DNA from: Vespula vulgaris
Taxonomy: Eukaryota; Arthropoda; Insecta; Hymenoptera; Vespidae
Reading direction: 5' to 3'
Assembly (NCBI RefSeq): GCF_905475345.1
Contig: NC_066598.1
Span: forward strand, 1,407,001 to 1,471,000
DNA: 64,000 bases
A model generated the notes under the pieces. It saw only the letters and a list, made by a program, of their open reading frames with translations, searched no databases and had not been told where the DNA came from. Position numbers and translations under genes: made by a program. Of this stretch, positions 48,841 through 59,514 are shown in pieces (the stretch's first letter is position 1; each line of letters begins with the position of its first letter).

Positions 48841-50018
48841 TTATACTCTAAGAATTTCTGCTGCTTTGTTGTAACAAATTGCAATCCAATCGGGTTGCGT
48901 AGCGCCCCATTGAATTTGATTTACTTCTCCTTCCGCTGCTGTATACGCAAGAATCGGATCTTCTATAGCTCTTGGCATTTGTTGTATATCCCAAATTAAT
49001 GCTTGATGATCATCCGCCGCAGTACAGATATGACAAGAAGAATGTGGTGCCCAAGCAATACCATTAACGCTTGCTCTGCAAATTGAAAATTGAACAATAT
49101 ATGCAATGTATAACTCGTATATACATTCAGCAAAATATATAGTAAACACCTGTGATTATTCAATCTTGCGACCGGCGTGCATGGAACACGAACATCTAAG
49201 ATTATAACTTCGCATGCATCCATAGCAATAGTAGCAAGATAATTAGGATCTTGCTTATTCCACGCGAGTCTGAGTAACGGCGTATGCTGTGGATCTTCGT
49301 AAATGATAGTCGAGTGTTCCAAGTGTCTCAAGTCAAACATTCTTACAGATCCATCTGCACCAACCGAAGCAAACATATCGCGTCCTCCACCAGCACGACT
49401 GAATGCTATGTCATATACTTCTTTATCGTGAGCTATTAATTGTGTTTTTACGTGTCCAGTAACAACGTTTACTCTGCCTAAAACTTGTCCCGTTTCTAAT
49501 CCCCAAATAGTGCAAGTCGTATCTATGCTCGAAGTACCAATTAAATTTGGATCAACTTCGTTCCAATCGAACGAAGTTAATGGAGCACAAAAGTCTGAAT
49601 TTTTATTATTATTTAAAACACATTCCAAACGAGTTTCTGGTTCTACGGCTCTCCATACTCTCAAATAATCTCCAGAGGTTGCTAACAGATCAGGAAATAA
49701 TCCTAGAAAAAAAGTTATGTATATAACAAGTTGATAATACAAACATATTATATCAATGAAATTACCTTTACTATCCGGTATCCACATAATCTTTGTTGTT
49801 GGGTAAGGATGATCGAAAGTACTTTTAGCAATAAATTCAGAAGTCTCTTCATCCAGTGATACAATTTGTACCTTGTTATTATACTCCTCTACGAAACTAC
49901 CAAGAGCCAAACGGAAACGTTTGTCGGGTCTTACGGACCAGTTCATACTGTATAAAGACCACGGAGCTTCATATTTATAAATCTCTTTTCTCTTTGGAGG
50001 TACACTATGCAGAGCCAT
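48841..50018 (-). CDS. DCAF7: DDB1- and CUL4-associated factor 7 (wings apart homologue)
   Basis: WD40 scaffold that binds DYRK1A/HIPK kinases and can act as a CUL4-DDB1 substrate receptor. Three exons on the minus strand: 50018-49766, 49702-49150, 49075-48841, GT-AG and in phase, 346 residues (human 342). Near identity to vertebrates: KRKEIYKYEAPWSLYSMNWS, VRPDKRFRLALGSFVEEYNN, NNNKNSDFCAPLTSFDWNEV, IAFSRAGGGRDMFASVGADG, and the end PDWIAICYNKAAEILRV. The N terminus MALHSVPPKRKE is the only clearly divergent part. Convergent with the TMEM205-family gene and divergent from LIMK1. Confidence 0.96.
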
Positions 50019-50550
50019 TGTATTAATAACAATATTTCAGAAATTTTTCAGACACTTTCTGAAAAGGATATATCCCAAATTCTTAATATTTACTGCATAA
50101 TATCCTAATATAATCATCAATTTATGAAAAACATTATGGTTAGATATACATGTCACGTAAGATAAAATTTGTAAGTGACAGTAAATAATTGTAGATTTTA
50201 TTTATTCGTGATCAACAATTATCTAACTGACACCATACACAAACGTATAAACAAATGAACCAACGCTCTCAAATATGTGGAAACGTTACCAAAGGAATTA
50301 CGTTATATAGAAGAGTAATCGAAAATTTCTCACAAGAACAGAATTTTGTTTAAACCTCGCCAACGATAGTTCCGCTAGTATCGTCTCGAACTGAGCTTTC
50401 TGAGTGGTTGCATTTGATACTTAAGGCTGTGTTCATTTACTGCTTTTATATAGTTTACATCAACAATGAGTACAAGCATAATGTTTCGATCGATTTTAAT
50501 GAATAAAGTTTAAGCGAGGACACAGCTATTTTGAATTTTTGAAAAATCTT
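50019..50550. other. DCAF7 upstream region
   Basis: Presumed 5'UTR and promoter. A GC-richer patch at 50355-50440 is the likely promoter core, but no clear TATA or initiator can be assigned. Confidence 0.4.
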
Positions 50551-51510
50551 TATTTTCTTTGAAAAAGAAAGAAAATCGAAACTGCCTTTTTCTAAACGCG
50601 ACAATCTTAAAATTAATATTCGTAATTTTTAATTTATTTAAACAACGTAATAGTACGCCTAGTTAAATAAACTAATATTTAAACAAGAATTAATTGGATT
50701 AAACATTACACGGCTCGAGATACGTGTTAAAAATAATGTAATTTAAAATTATTTTCTCTTAGACTTAAATTTTGAATTGGCCAGCTTTGGTTACGTGTAA
50801 AGTCATAAAAATAATTCTGTAATTGACTTTGACAGTTACCGGATTAGTCCTCCATTTTACTTCGACAAGTGAACATCGAAGCTCTTTCTTTTTAAACGTG
50901 ACGATTTAAAAATTAATACTTTTCGTAATTTTGGATTTATTTAAACAATATAAAAGTACGCGTAGTTAAATAAACTAATATTTAAACAAGAATTAATTCG
51001 ATTAAACATTACACGGCTCGAAATACGTGTTAAATATAAGGTAATTTAAAATTATTTTCTCTTAGACTTCAATTTTAAATTGGCGCTCCTCGGTGACGCG
51101 TGACGTCAACAAAATCAAACGTTTCGTTGACTTTGACAATTTCTGTATCAGTCTTAATTTGTATTCCGACGAGTGAACATCGAAGCTCTCTCTTTCTTAA
51201 ACGTAACCATCTTAAAATGAATACTTCGTAATTTTTTATTTATTTAAACAATGTAATAGTACGCGTGGTTAAATAAACTAAAATATTGAAATAATAATTC
51301 ATTCGATTAAATATTACACGGCTCGGAATAAGTGTTAAACGTAATACAATATTTATTTATTTTCTTTCAGACTTAAATTTTGTATTGGTGTTCCACAGCG
51401 ACGCGTAACGTCAACAAATCAAACCTTTAATCGACTTTAACAATTTTTGTATCAGTCTTGATCTGTATTTCGAAGAGTGAACATCGGAGCTCGCTTGGGA
51501 TCCATTCTCC
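50550..51510. repeat. Tandem array of about 300-bp units, three full copies plus partials
   Basis: Units start near 50597, 50897 and 51202 with TTAAACGYRACNATYT-like sequence. Each then contains CGTAATTTTTNATTTATTTA, GTACGCGTAGTTAAATAAAC, ATTACACGGCTCG, AGACTTAAATTTTGNATTGG and GTGAACATCGAAGCTC in that order. A partial tail precedes the first unit, and another fragment (AGATTTAAATTTTGTATTGG) lies at about 51632-51665. Successive copies are clearly diverged. No reading frame persists between copies, so the array is noncoding. Confidence 0.8.
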
Positions 51511-53400
51511 ACAAGTAATAAAGAAGAATTAATGTAAGTATATCATAAATTTTTTTATATCACACATTTTTTTCAATATTCTATACAATTTATTCTATCC
51601 TATATTTATTTCTATACAATTATTTTTATTTTAGATTTAAATTTTGTATTGGTGCTCAACGTGACGACTTGTATTCCGGCGAATGTAAACAATCGAAATT
51701 CTGAGAAATATATTTCTTACGAGTATCAACGAAGACTTAAAGTAAATACATTTCTTTATCACGTACTTGTAGAATAATTTACATAGTTTTTTTATTATAA
51801 CTGTGATATAAATTATTTTGTTTATATTTTTCTGTTTCAGAAGTTTATTGCAATCGTACGTGTAGCAATAAAGTAATCGAGTGTTTCCATTGTTAAAATA
51901 AAAATATCGCGAAGTAGAAGCAGTGTTTGTTCGTTCTCGCGTTTCGCGATTTAAACGATAAGTGTTAAGCATGGACTGCGTGCAATGTAGTCGTTAGAGT
52001 CAGTGTTTGTTCGCAAAGTTTTTTTTTTTTTTTACTTTTTTAACAATCGTACACTGTTTTATAAAAAATAGAATTTCGTGAAATAAATTCAGTGACCGTT
52101 CGTTAATAAATAAATACCGCGAATTAGAGTCAGTGCTTCTCAACCAATTTCGATGTCCTACCTGATTTTCAACCAACTACGAATCATCCATCTTCAATTT
52201 CGACTTAAATCGTGATCCAGTGTTTTGGAGCCATCGTAGAACTTCTTAAGTAGTAAGTGAATTTTTAAGTTCATTCAATTATTCAATTATGTCGAGGACG
52301 AAAAGTCCGAATCGGCACGAATGATTGGTTATAATTAATAAATAGAAAATCATTGAGTGACCACGAGTAAATTTTTTTTTTACTCGTGAGATTTACTCGT
52401 GAATGGTTTCTTATTTTTTGATAAATTTTTGATATATTTATTAGGATAGAATCTTCTTGTTCAAGCGCGTTAATTATTATTATTTGAAATATTGAATATT
52501 TTAATGCGTTTTGTTTTGAATATTTTTTTCTCGCGGAAATAGTAAAGAATAGATATTAATGAATTTTAATAAAAAGTGAGCAAAAAGACATTCGCGATTA
52601 TACAATTTTTTTTTTCTAATAATTAGAATAATCGCTTGTAAGAAGGAGCGTAGAAAGGTTTTCCATTACGTTTATAAACGAAATAAAGAATTTTATTGAT
52701 AAAAGAAAAGTCTCAATAAAGTCATTGCTTTTGATTGAAAAAAGTCGAGTAGAGTCATTGATAAAAAAACAAAGAGACTCGTAGAATCATAACCCATAGA
52801 ATTCAGAATAAATTAATCAATTTTTAGCTCAAAATTTTCAGCAATTTTTTTTGTACTTTTTCGATTTTTTGTTTTAGAATTGCTTTAGATTTGTGTTAGA
52901 TTTGTTAATTTTTGTTCACGTTTTAGATTTTTTGTTTTAGTTTTTTAGCGATAATTATCGAATGTTTTATAACGTGGTTAGGGCAAGCAAAATCAAAGAA
53001 GAGGCTATATGTCGAAAAGGTCCTTACAATTGTGATTCAAGAGGGCAACTAATTCATGTATTTTTATTATTACATTATTAAGTTTATATAATCCATATAA
53101 TAATTGCAATAATTCCAGATTAATTATTTTAGTTTCGAACGCGATTTTAGTACTCTGATTTTTTTTCAAGCGATTTTCGAGATGTTCAGCGTACAATAGA
53201 TTTTTAAAATAATTTCTTAGAGAAACGCACGGAAAATTTTTTATCGCACTTGCTCATCATTATAGTAACATATTTCCTATTTATATATAGATTGTTAGCA
53301 TGCAGGAGTGGACTATATCTTATACAATAAGCGCATAGCGAGGACAGTGTTTCTCTATTGCGCTTTTAGTTCATATTTTGTCCACACCTGTCGCTGTAGT
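51511..53400. other. Intergenic, repeat-derived in part, no gene seen
   Basis: Repeated words AGTCAGTGTTTGTTCG (51994 and variants at 51919, 52090, 52128) suggest a further decayed repeat at 51900-52150. After that the sequence is plain AT-rich. A minus-strand open frame at 53005-53196 has balanced composition but no splice or start support. Confidence 0.5.
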
Positions 53401-53417
53401 CACATACGCACGAACGA

Positions 53418-53427
53418 AAGATGGCGG
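53418..53427 (+). promoter_or_regulatory. YY1/TISU-like element at the LIMK1 5' end
   Basis: AAGATGGCGG matches the AAGATGGCGGC element that marks some TSS-proximal start codons. Its ATG (53421) opens a 29-codon uORF rather than the kinase frame. Confidence 0.4.
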
Positions 53428-53519
53428 ATAACCTTAAAGTGAAAACATTCTATAAAGAAAATATTCTATGGTTGTATATTGGAGTGGGAGTAGTAGTGTG
53501 TCAATTCTAGATGCCGTGA
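53421..53519 (+). other. Two uORFs immediately before the LIMK1 start
   Basis: uORF1 53421-53510 (29 codons, MADNLKVKTFYK...). uORF2 53511-53519 is ATG CCG TGA, and its stop overlaps the kinase ATG at 53519 by one base (TGATG). The order suggests control by reinitiation if the transcript begins upstream of 53421. Confidence 0.45.
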
Positions 53520-56500
53520 TGGATGAAGTTACGACAAATGGTAGGTTTTACTTCAAAAAAAATTCGTTGAAACGTTTTGTTAACCAAAGCGAAATAGAAT
53601 AGTTGAGCTATGTGAAATGAAAGTGAAGGTGCGATAGAAAAATATATAGTATGGAGCAAGTTAATCAACAATTGTATCTCTATGCTCGATGATCTGTATG
53701 TCGCGTGGGCGTCCTGTCCTTCTGTGCTTTCCTGGCCCACGCTTTAGTATTTATAGTTTTATTTATGCGTTGTCCTGTAATATTGTATTGTATCAACGCT
53801 TTTCTTTGAATCCAATCGTTCAGATCTACACTGTAACGACTGTTTCATTGCATTGAGTCTTCGTATTAGTAGATACGAAGTAGATACGAACTGTCATCTG
53901 GTTAATTACTTATCGCTCGTAATTTAATGTTAAATATGAGTCATGTAACGACTCATATTCAATTTCAAATATACTTTCTTCTACAAATTTTTTTACAATC
54001 TTTTTTTTCTCAAAGAAAGTTGATTAATCGAAAGTTATATTAATGAACAATTTTTCTATACGGTTCTATACATTTATTTTTCTTCTTTTTTTTTTTTTTA
54101 TTGTAAGCACAAAGTTACATAAATATGGCATAACGAGTTTTGTTATCGGCTAAGAGATATATAATTAGCGTATAAATTATTTTAAATGGCATTGCAGTTG
54201 GTAATTTTTTTTCCATAATATTTAGATCCAGGAGGAGGTGACAGTGGTGGAACATTAATATGTGCTGGTTGCCTTAATGCGATTGACGAAGATGAGTTTA
54301 TACAGGCGTTGAGTCAAGAATGGCATATAGATTGTTTTCGGTGAGTTCATTTTGTTGCGTTCGTATTATAAACTCTCATTGACGTTTTATTTTTGGCAGA
54401 TGTTCCGTATGCGATATTGGTCTTTCCTCTTGGTATTTTGAGAAAGATGGCTTACTTTTCTGTAAAGATGATTATCTGGCTGCTTACGGAGAAGCCTGTC
54501 AAGGTTGTGGCCAAATCATTACTGGACCGGTTATGCTGGCTGGTGATCACAAATTTCATCCAGAATGTTTTGCCTGTAATTCCTGTGGAGCTTTTATCGG
54601 AGATGGAGAGAGTTACGCGCTTGTGGAAAGATCTAAACTTTACTGTGGAGTTTGCTACAAAAGGCAAATGCAACCGCTTAGCAGAACAGCTAATCATCCA
54701 TTTGTTAGGAAACCACATAGCATTAGATTGGTGGAAATACCTCCAAGTACAACCAATCCTGATAAGCAAAGAGAAATTAAACTTACGTTAGATACAGCTC
54801 CTAATCCTCGCAGTTGTGGTGCATTACTTCGTATCTCTGCGTAAGTATACAAGTGATTATCTCAAAATTCTAGTATCAGTCATTTTTTATCTTCTATGTC
54901 ATTATCTTAAGATGAGCCTGCAATGCTTCATCTATGACTTATATCAATTATTTTTGTTAAAATATCTTATTTGCTATATTACTTCATTTTTATATATTAA
55001 GTATTTTTATATTATATGTAAGTGTATTTTATATATATATTTATTTTCATTGGTTATCATCAAATGTTTTTAATGTTTTATATGCCATACTCTCTTTGAA
55101 TTATGCTCATAAATTTATAAATGTTGTTGTTTATCTATATTATGATATTTGCAAAATACTATTAAATAAAAAACATTTTTGTTATCAGCATGAAACCCAT
55201 TGTACATAAGTTATTACACTAGATCGATCAGTCAATATATTTCGTATATTTTGGGAAAAAATAATTGTAAATAAGTAAAATTAAATATCACATCATATTT
55301 AATTTGACATAGTTACATATAAAACTTGCTGCTTTTTTGTAATAATTAACCATGCATGACAATTCTATGGTTATTTAAGGACTTATAAAGATATGCAGCC
55401 CTTAATAACTTTCAACAAAAATGCAGGTTAATGAGAAATGTTCGTGGAAAGATCAGTAAGCTGCTGGCCTCTGTGATGGAGGTTCTGTTTAGGCTATGCT
55501 GCCACTTCTCTAATCATAGGTACAGCATAACAAATAATAATATGCACTACGTATAGTAAATTGATTACGCATTTTAGATGCATGATTAGATATAAATTGT
55601 AAAGTTCCAATCAAAGATATTTTATTGTTTATCTATTGAGATTGTCACTGTGGTAAAGTCTGTAATGTAAGATAAGCATGCACCAAATGTGAATTAAAAT
55701 TAATTTATATAATTACAGTTTTTATGCTCAAAGTCTATACTATATTAGTTGTGTATTTTATATGTGTGGCTGATATACATGTACTTAATAATTTTATGCA
55801 CATGTATATAAAAATTTGCTGCAGTTACACATTAATAATTGTTAAGGTATTTTGAATAATCTTGCCTTTTTGAAAGGTTATTAAACAAAAAAAAAATTTT
55901 TTGTTAAGGCATACAATAATTAGTTTAAAAAATATCTTATGTCTTATTATGGGTTGTTAATGCTTGCTTTAATATATTTATATCTCATACTGTATATATA
56001 ATGTTTCTTCCAAATATGTAATTACAACTAATTTTACTAATATTAATGGCATAACAATAATCATTAGAAACTTTTCTCTATCTTACTGCTTTATGCAAGG
56101 AGTGTTACTGTTAGAAAATGAAAAGTTATTAAAAATATTACTAAATACGACGAAGAACTATTTTCAATGTTTTATTCTCTCTCTAAATGTTCATTTAGCA
56201 ATATACTTGGTACTGTAGTGTTCTTATAAAACAATTGAATGCTCATAAGAATATTGCATGTACTTACTACCGCGTGTATCTTAATGATAATAAATCACAA
56301 ATATGTAATAACTAAAATAAATTGTTGCAGATTAAATATGTCCAGTGATCTCATGTCTTTACATATCGGAGATCGAATATTGGAAGTAAATGGTACACCT
56401 GTAAAAGATCAGCCAGTAGAAAGTATAGAAAATCTCATACAGTATTCTGACACAGTTTTACAGGTATTATATTCCTATAAGATCTGAAAAAAAAAGAAAA

Positions 56501-59500
56501 AAAACTAAACAATCGTAACATTGCTGCATTGTCATATTCAATGTCACAGTTGACCATCGAACACGATCCTGATGCAATGTCACGTCGTTTAACGTTTCCT
56601 ACACCACCGCCAGCATTACTGACAACCGCAAGTCCAAGAACGAGTCCAGAAAATAAAGAAAGGCTTTTCAAACGTCGTGACGAGGGTTATATCAGTGGAA
56701 CACGAAGTAGACAATTGAGAAGAACGAGAGATCCTATGCACAAAGAACGTAGCAGTTCGATGTCACGTTTATTAGACGGGTAAACATTTGGATAAAATTT
56801 CTGTAATTCCCATCAACGAATGAAATTCATTCAGACGGTGTTTTAACGAAAATTACAGAACAACTCCAACGAATCCAACGTGCGACTTAAGTCGAACCAG
56901 ATCTTTCCGTGTAGAGCCAAAAAATCAAAGAATATTTCGAGCGAGCGATTTGGTGAAAGGTGAACTTTTGGGAAAGGGATTCTTTGGTCAAGTTTTCAAG
57001 GTCACTCATAGAGACACGAACGAAGTTATGGTGCTGAAAGAATTGTACAGGGTAGACGAAGATGCACAAAAGAATTTTTTAAAAGAAGTAATTGTTTTCT
57101 TAAACAATATATAATTAATTAATTATATATGAAGGGTGAAAATTATATAATAATAAAAATATAATCTTTCTCTAAATTTTAAGGTCGCCGTATTACGTTC
57201 GTTACATCACAACAATGTTCTACGTTTCATCGGTGTTCTTTACAAGGACAAAAAGTTACATTTAGTTACCGAGTACATATCGGGTGGTACATTGAGAGCT
57301 CTTCTTCACGATACCAACGAACCATTGCCATGGGAGCAACGAACGTCTTTTGCAAAAGATATTGCTGCTGGTATGGCATATTTACATTCCATGAATATAA
57401 TACATCGTGACTTAAATTCCCACAATTGTTTGGTACGGGAAGACAAGACCGTCGTTGTGGCAGATTTTGGCTTAGCCAGGATCATACAAAACGGGAATTC
57501 CCCGGATAATCGTAAATACAATAGACATTCCGATGGAGAAGCAAAGACGTCGAAGAAAGAACGTAAAAAGAGATATACAGTCGTTGGAAATCCATATTGG
57601 ATGGCACCTGAAATGATGAAGGGTAACAAGTACGACGAAAAAGTAGATATATTCAGTTTTGGAATAGTCGTTTGTGAGATAATAGGACGAGTACAAGCCG
57701 ATCCGGATTATCTACCAAGATCTTCGGACTTTGGATTGAATCAGAATGCATTTAAAGAAAAATTTTGTGCTAATTGTCCGGAAACGTTTTATATGATCGC
57801 CTTTCTCTGTTGCGATTTAAATCCAGACAAAAGACCACCCTTCGAGCTTATGGAAATTTGGTTGGAAGGATTAGCGATGCATTTGTCCGTAGGAGCACAT
57901 TTACCACCTGACTTAGACTTTGACATCAGACATTACACGGGACCTAGTCCGAGCAGTAGCGAATCAACAACTCCAGAAACTTTAGTTCCACAATTGAAGC
58001 CTATTAAAGAAGGTCAGGTGCATCAGGAAAAGAAACGCTCAAGCGGTTGCGACGATAGTACATTGGAAAGAGAATTCGAATGCGTAGAGAAGGAATTACC
58101 TCGTAGTTCCGAGTTGATAAACATTCGAGGAAGATATACCAGACAGAATAGTAAACCAAACGAAAGCGCAGCGTGTTCGAATCGGTACGGAAGGCAAAAT
58201 TCGAAATGTAAAGAAGCAGTGGAAAGAGAGAAGCCGGATATCGTTATATCGCACGATTGTACCGACTATAATCGATATTTACGTCAGAACAGTAAACAAA
58301 AGGATGTGGTAAAAGTCGACGAGACCGAATATCTGAATCTGAATCGAGTACCAACTCTTGAGAAAATAAGATACGTAGGAAATTCAAATCCTTGCAGCTT
58401 CACGTCGGACGGTCCGTCTGAATTCCGTAAGGTCGACAACAAATGTTCCTACAAATTAAACAACAACAACAACAACAACAACAATAATAACAACAATAAC
58501 AATAACGTGCATACCAAAAGCATGAGCGGTGAGTCCAGCGAATCGAACTTAGGTACGCCATCGAGTAACAAAACTAAACAGGATGGAAAATTTAAGATAC
58601 CCGACGCGGGGAATATCGTTGGCTCGTATCTAAGACAAATAGGAAAGACGATAGGCACGACCGATAAGGAAAATAAATCTTCTAACAGTCAAAACGGCGT
58701 TAGCTCTGGTTTCACCGATTACAAAAAGACAACGGTACCAGGAGAAACGATCAAGTCATCAGGTAGTTCTTATTTGAGAAGGACGAGGATATCACCGACT
58801 AAGGAGACAACGAAGAATGCGTTTCAAGCAAAGGATAACGTTTCGACCGATGTTGTCGTCAAGCCGATTGAATCAACGACATCAGTGTCAAGTGCCAAAG
58901 AGTTGGTTCCGAGTCATAATACATCAGATAACGGATTATCTAGACAAGCTAGTGTACTTTCTGATGTTGGTAGTATATTATCTAGACAAGGAAGTCTCAC
59001 GGTATATGGTAGTTCGTCTAAAATCAAGGAAAACAATCTACCTTATCTTCGAAGTACGTCGACGGGCGATGAGAAACATTTGGAGTCTAAGATTAACACG
59101 GAAAGATGTACAACGACCTATCAAAACCGTGAACTACGTGATCTTTCATTTGATCCTACTAGAACGGATGAGAGACAACGTTACATAATATCTCATCGTC
59201 TAGAAAATACACAAGCTATGTTGGACGATCCTAAAACTTCTGTCATCAACTCGAAGTGTCTTTACGATAGCGGATTCAAATTATCAGCGAATGCTTTGGC
59301 CGAGTATGCCGAGTGTTACAAAAATTTAGATCTCTGCAGGCAGGATAGTTTTGGTAGCGATAGTGCAGTTGGTACTATGAAGAGCGATTTTTTTGCTGAT
59401 TTAGGTTTCGTCAAATTGAAGGATGGTAGATTGACACCGGACATCAGTCACACTCCTGAAAGGTGCTGTACACCTAACAGACCGACATCTCCTATAGAAA

Positions 59501-59514
59501 GTACTGCTTTGTAA
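53519..59514 (+). CDS. LIMK1: LIM domain kinase 1
   Basis: Phosphorylates cofilin to stabilise actin filaments downstream of Rho/ROCK and PAK. Seven exons: 53519-53540, 54226-54340, 54400-54840, 56331-56463, 56550-56779, 56859-57087, 57184-59514, all GT-AG and in phase, 1,166 residues. Domains: two LIM zinc fingers (about 20-138, paired CxxC motifs), PDZ (about 155-265, LHIGDRILEVNGTPV), kinase (about 344-612) with glycine loop GKGFFGQV, catalytic HRDLNSHN (about 463), DFG (about 484) and the activation loop RYTVVGNPYWMAPE whose Thr (about 522) matches human T508. The long C-terminal tail is Ser/Asn-rich, with three RYxRQNSK motifs and a 16-Asn run. Drosophila LIMK1 has a similarly long tail. 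The start MDEVTTN lies in a short first exon and may be one of several. A 31-codon optional exon is possible (55427-55519). Confidence 0.95.
55427..55519 (+). other. Candidate in-phase cassette exon of LIMK1 (31 codons)
   Basis: Bounded by atgcag acceptor and GTACAG donor inside the 1,490-bp intron between the third and fourth exons. Its length of 93 bp is a multiple of three. It is open only in the phase needed by both neighbours (previous exon ends gc, next begins a), reading LMRNVRGKISKLLASVMEVL then FRLCCHFSNHR. It is GC-richer than the flanking intron. The acceptor lacks a good pyrimidine tract. TGCATG motifs sit at 55353-55358 and 55579-55584. Inclusion would insert residues into the PDZ domain. 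Confidence 0.6.
58459..58506 (+). repeat. (AAC)n run encoding 16 Asn in the LIMK1 tail
   Basis: Sixteen AAC/AAT codons in a row in the coding sequence. The mixed AAC and AAT codons near the end suggest it is not a very recent expansion. Confidence 0.9.

Noticed and set aside
53005..53196. 63-codon minus-strand open frame with natural-looking composition
   Set aside because: No supporting splice sites, promoter or family resemblance; possibly a decayed element, but not claimable.
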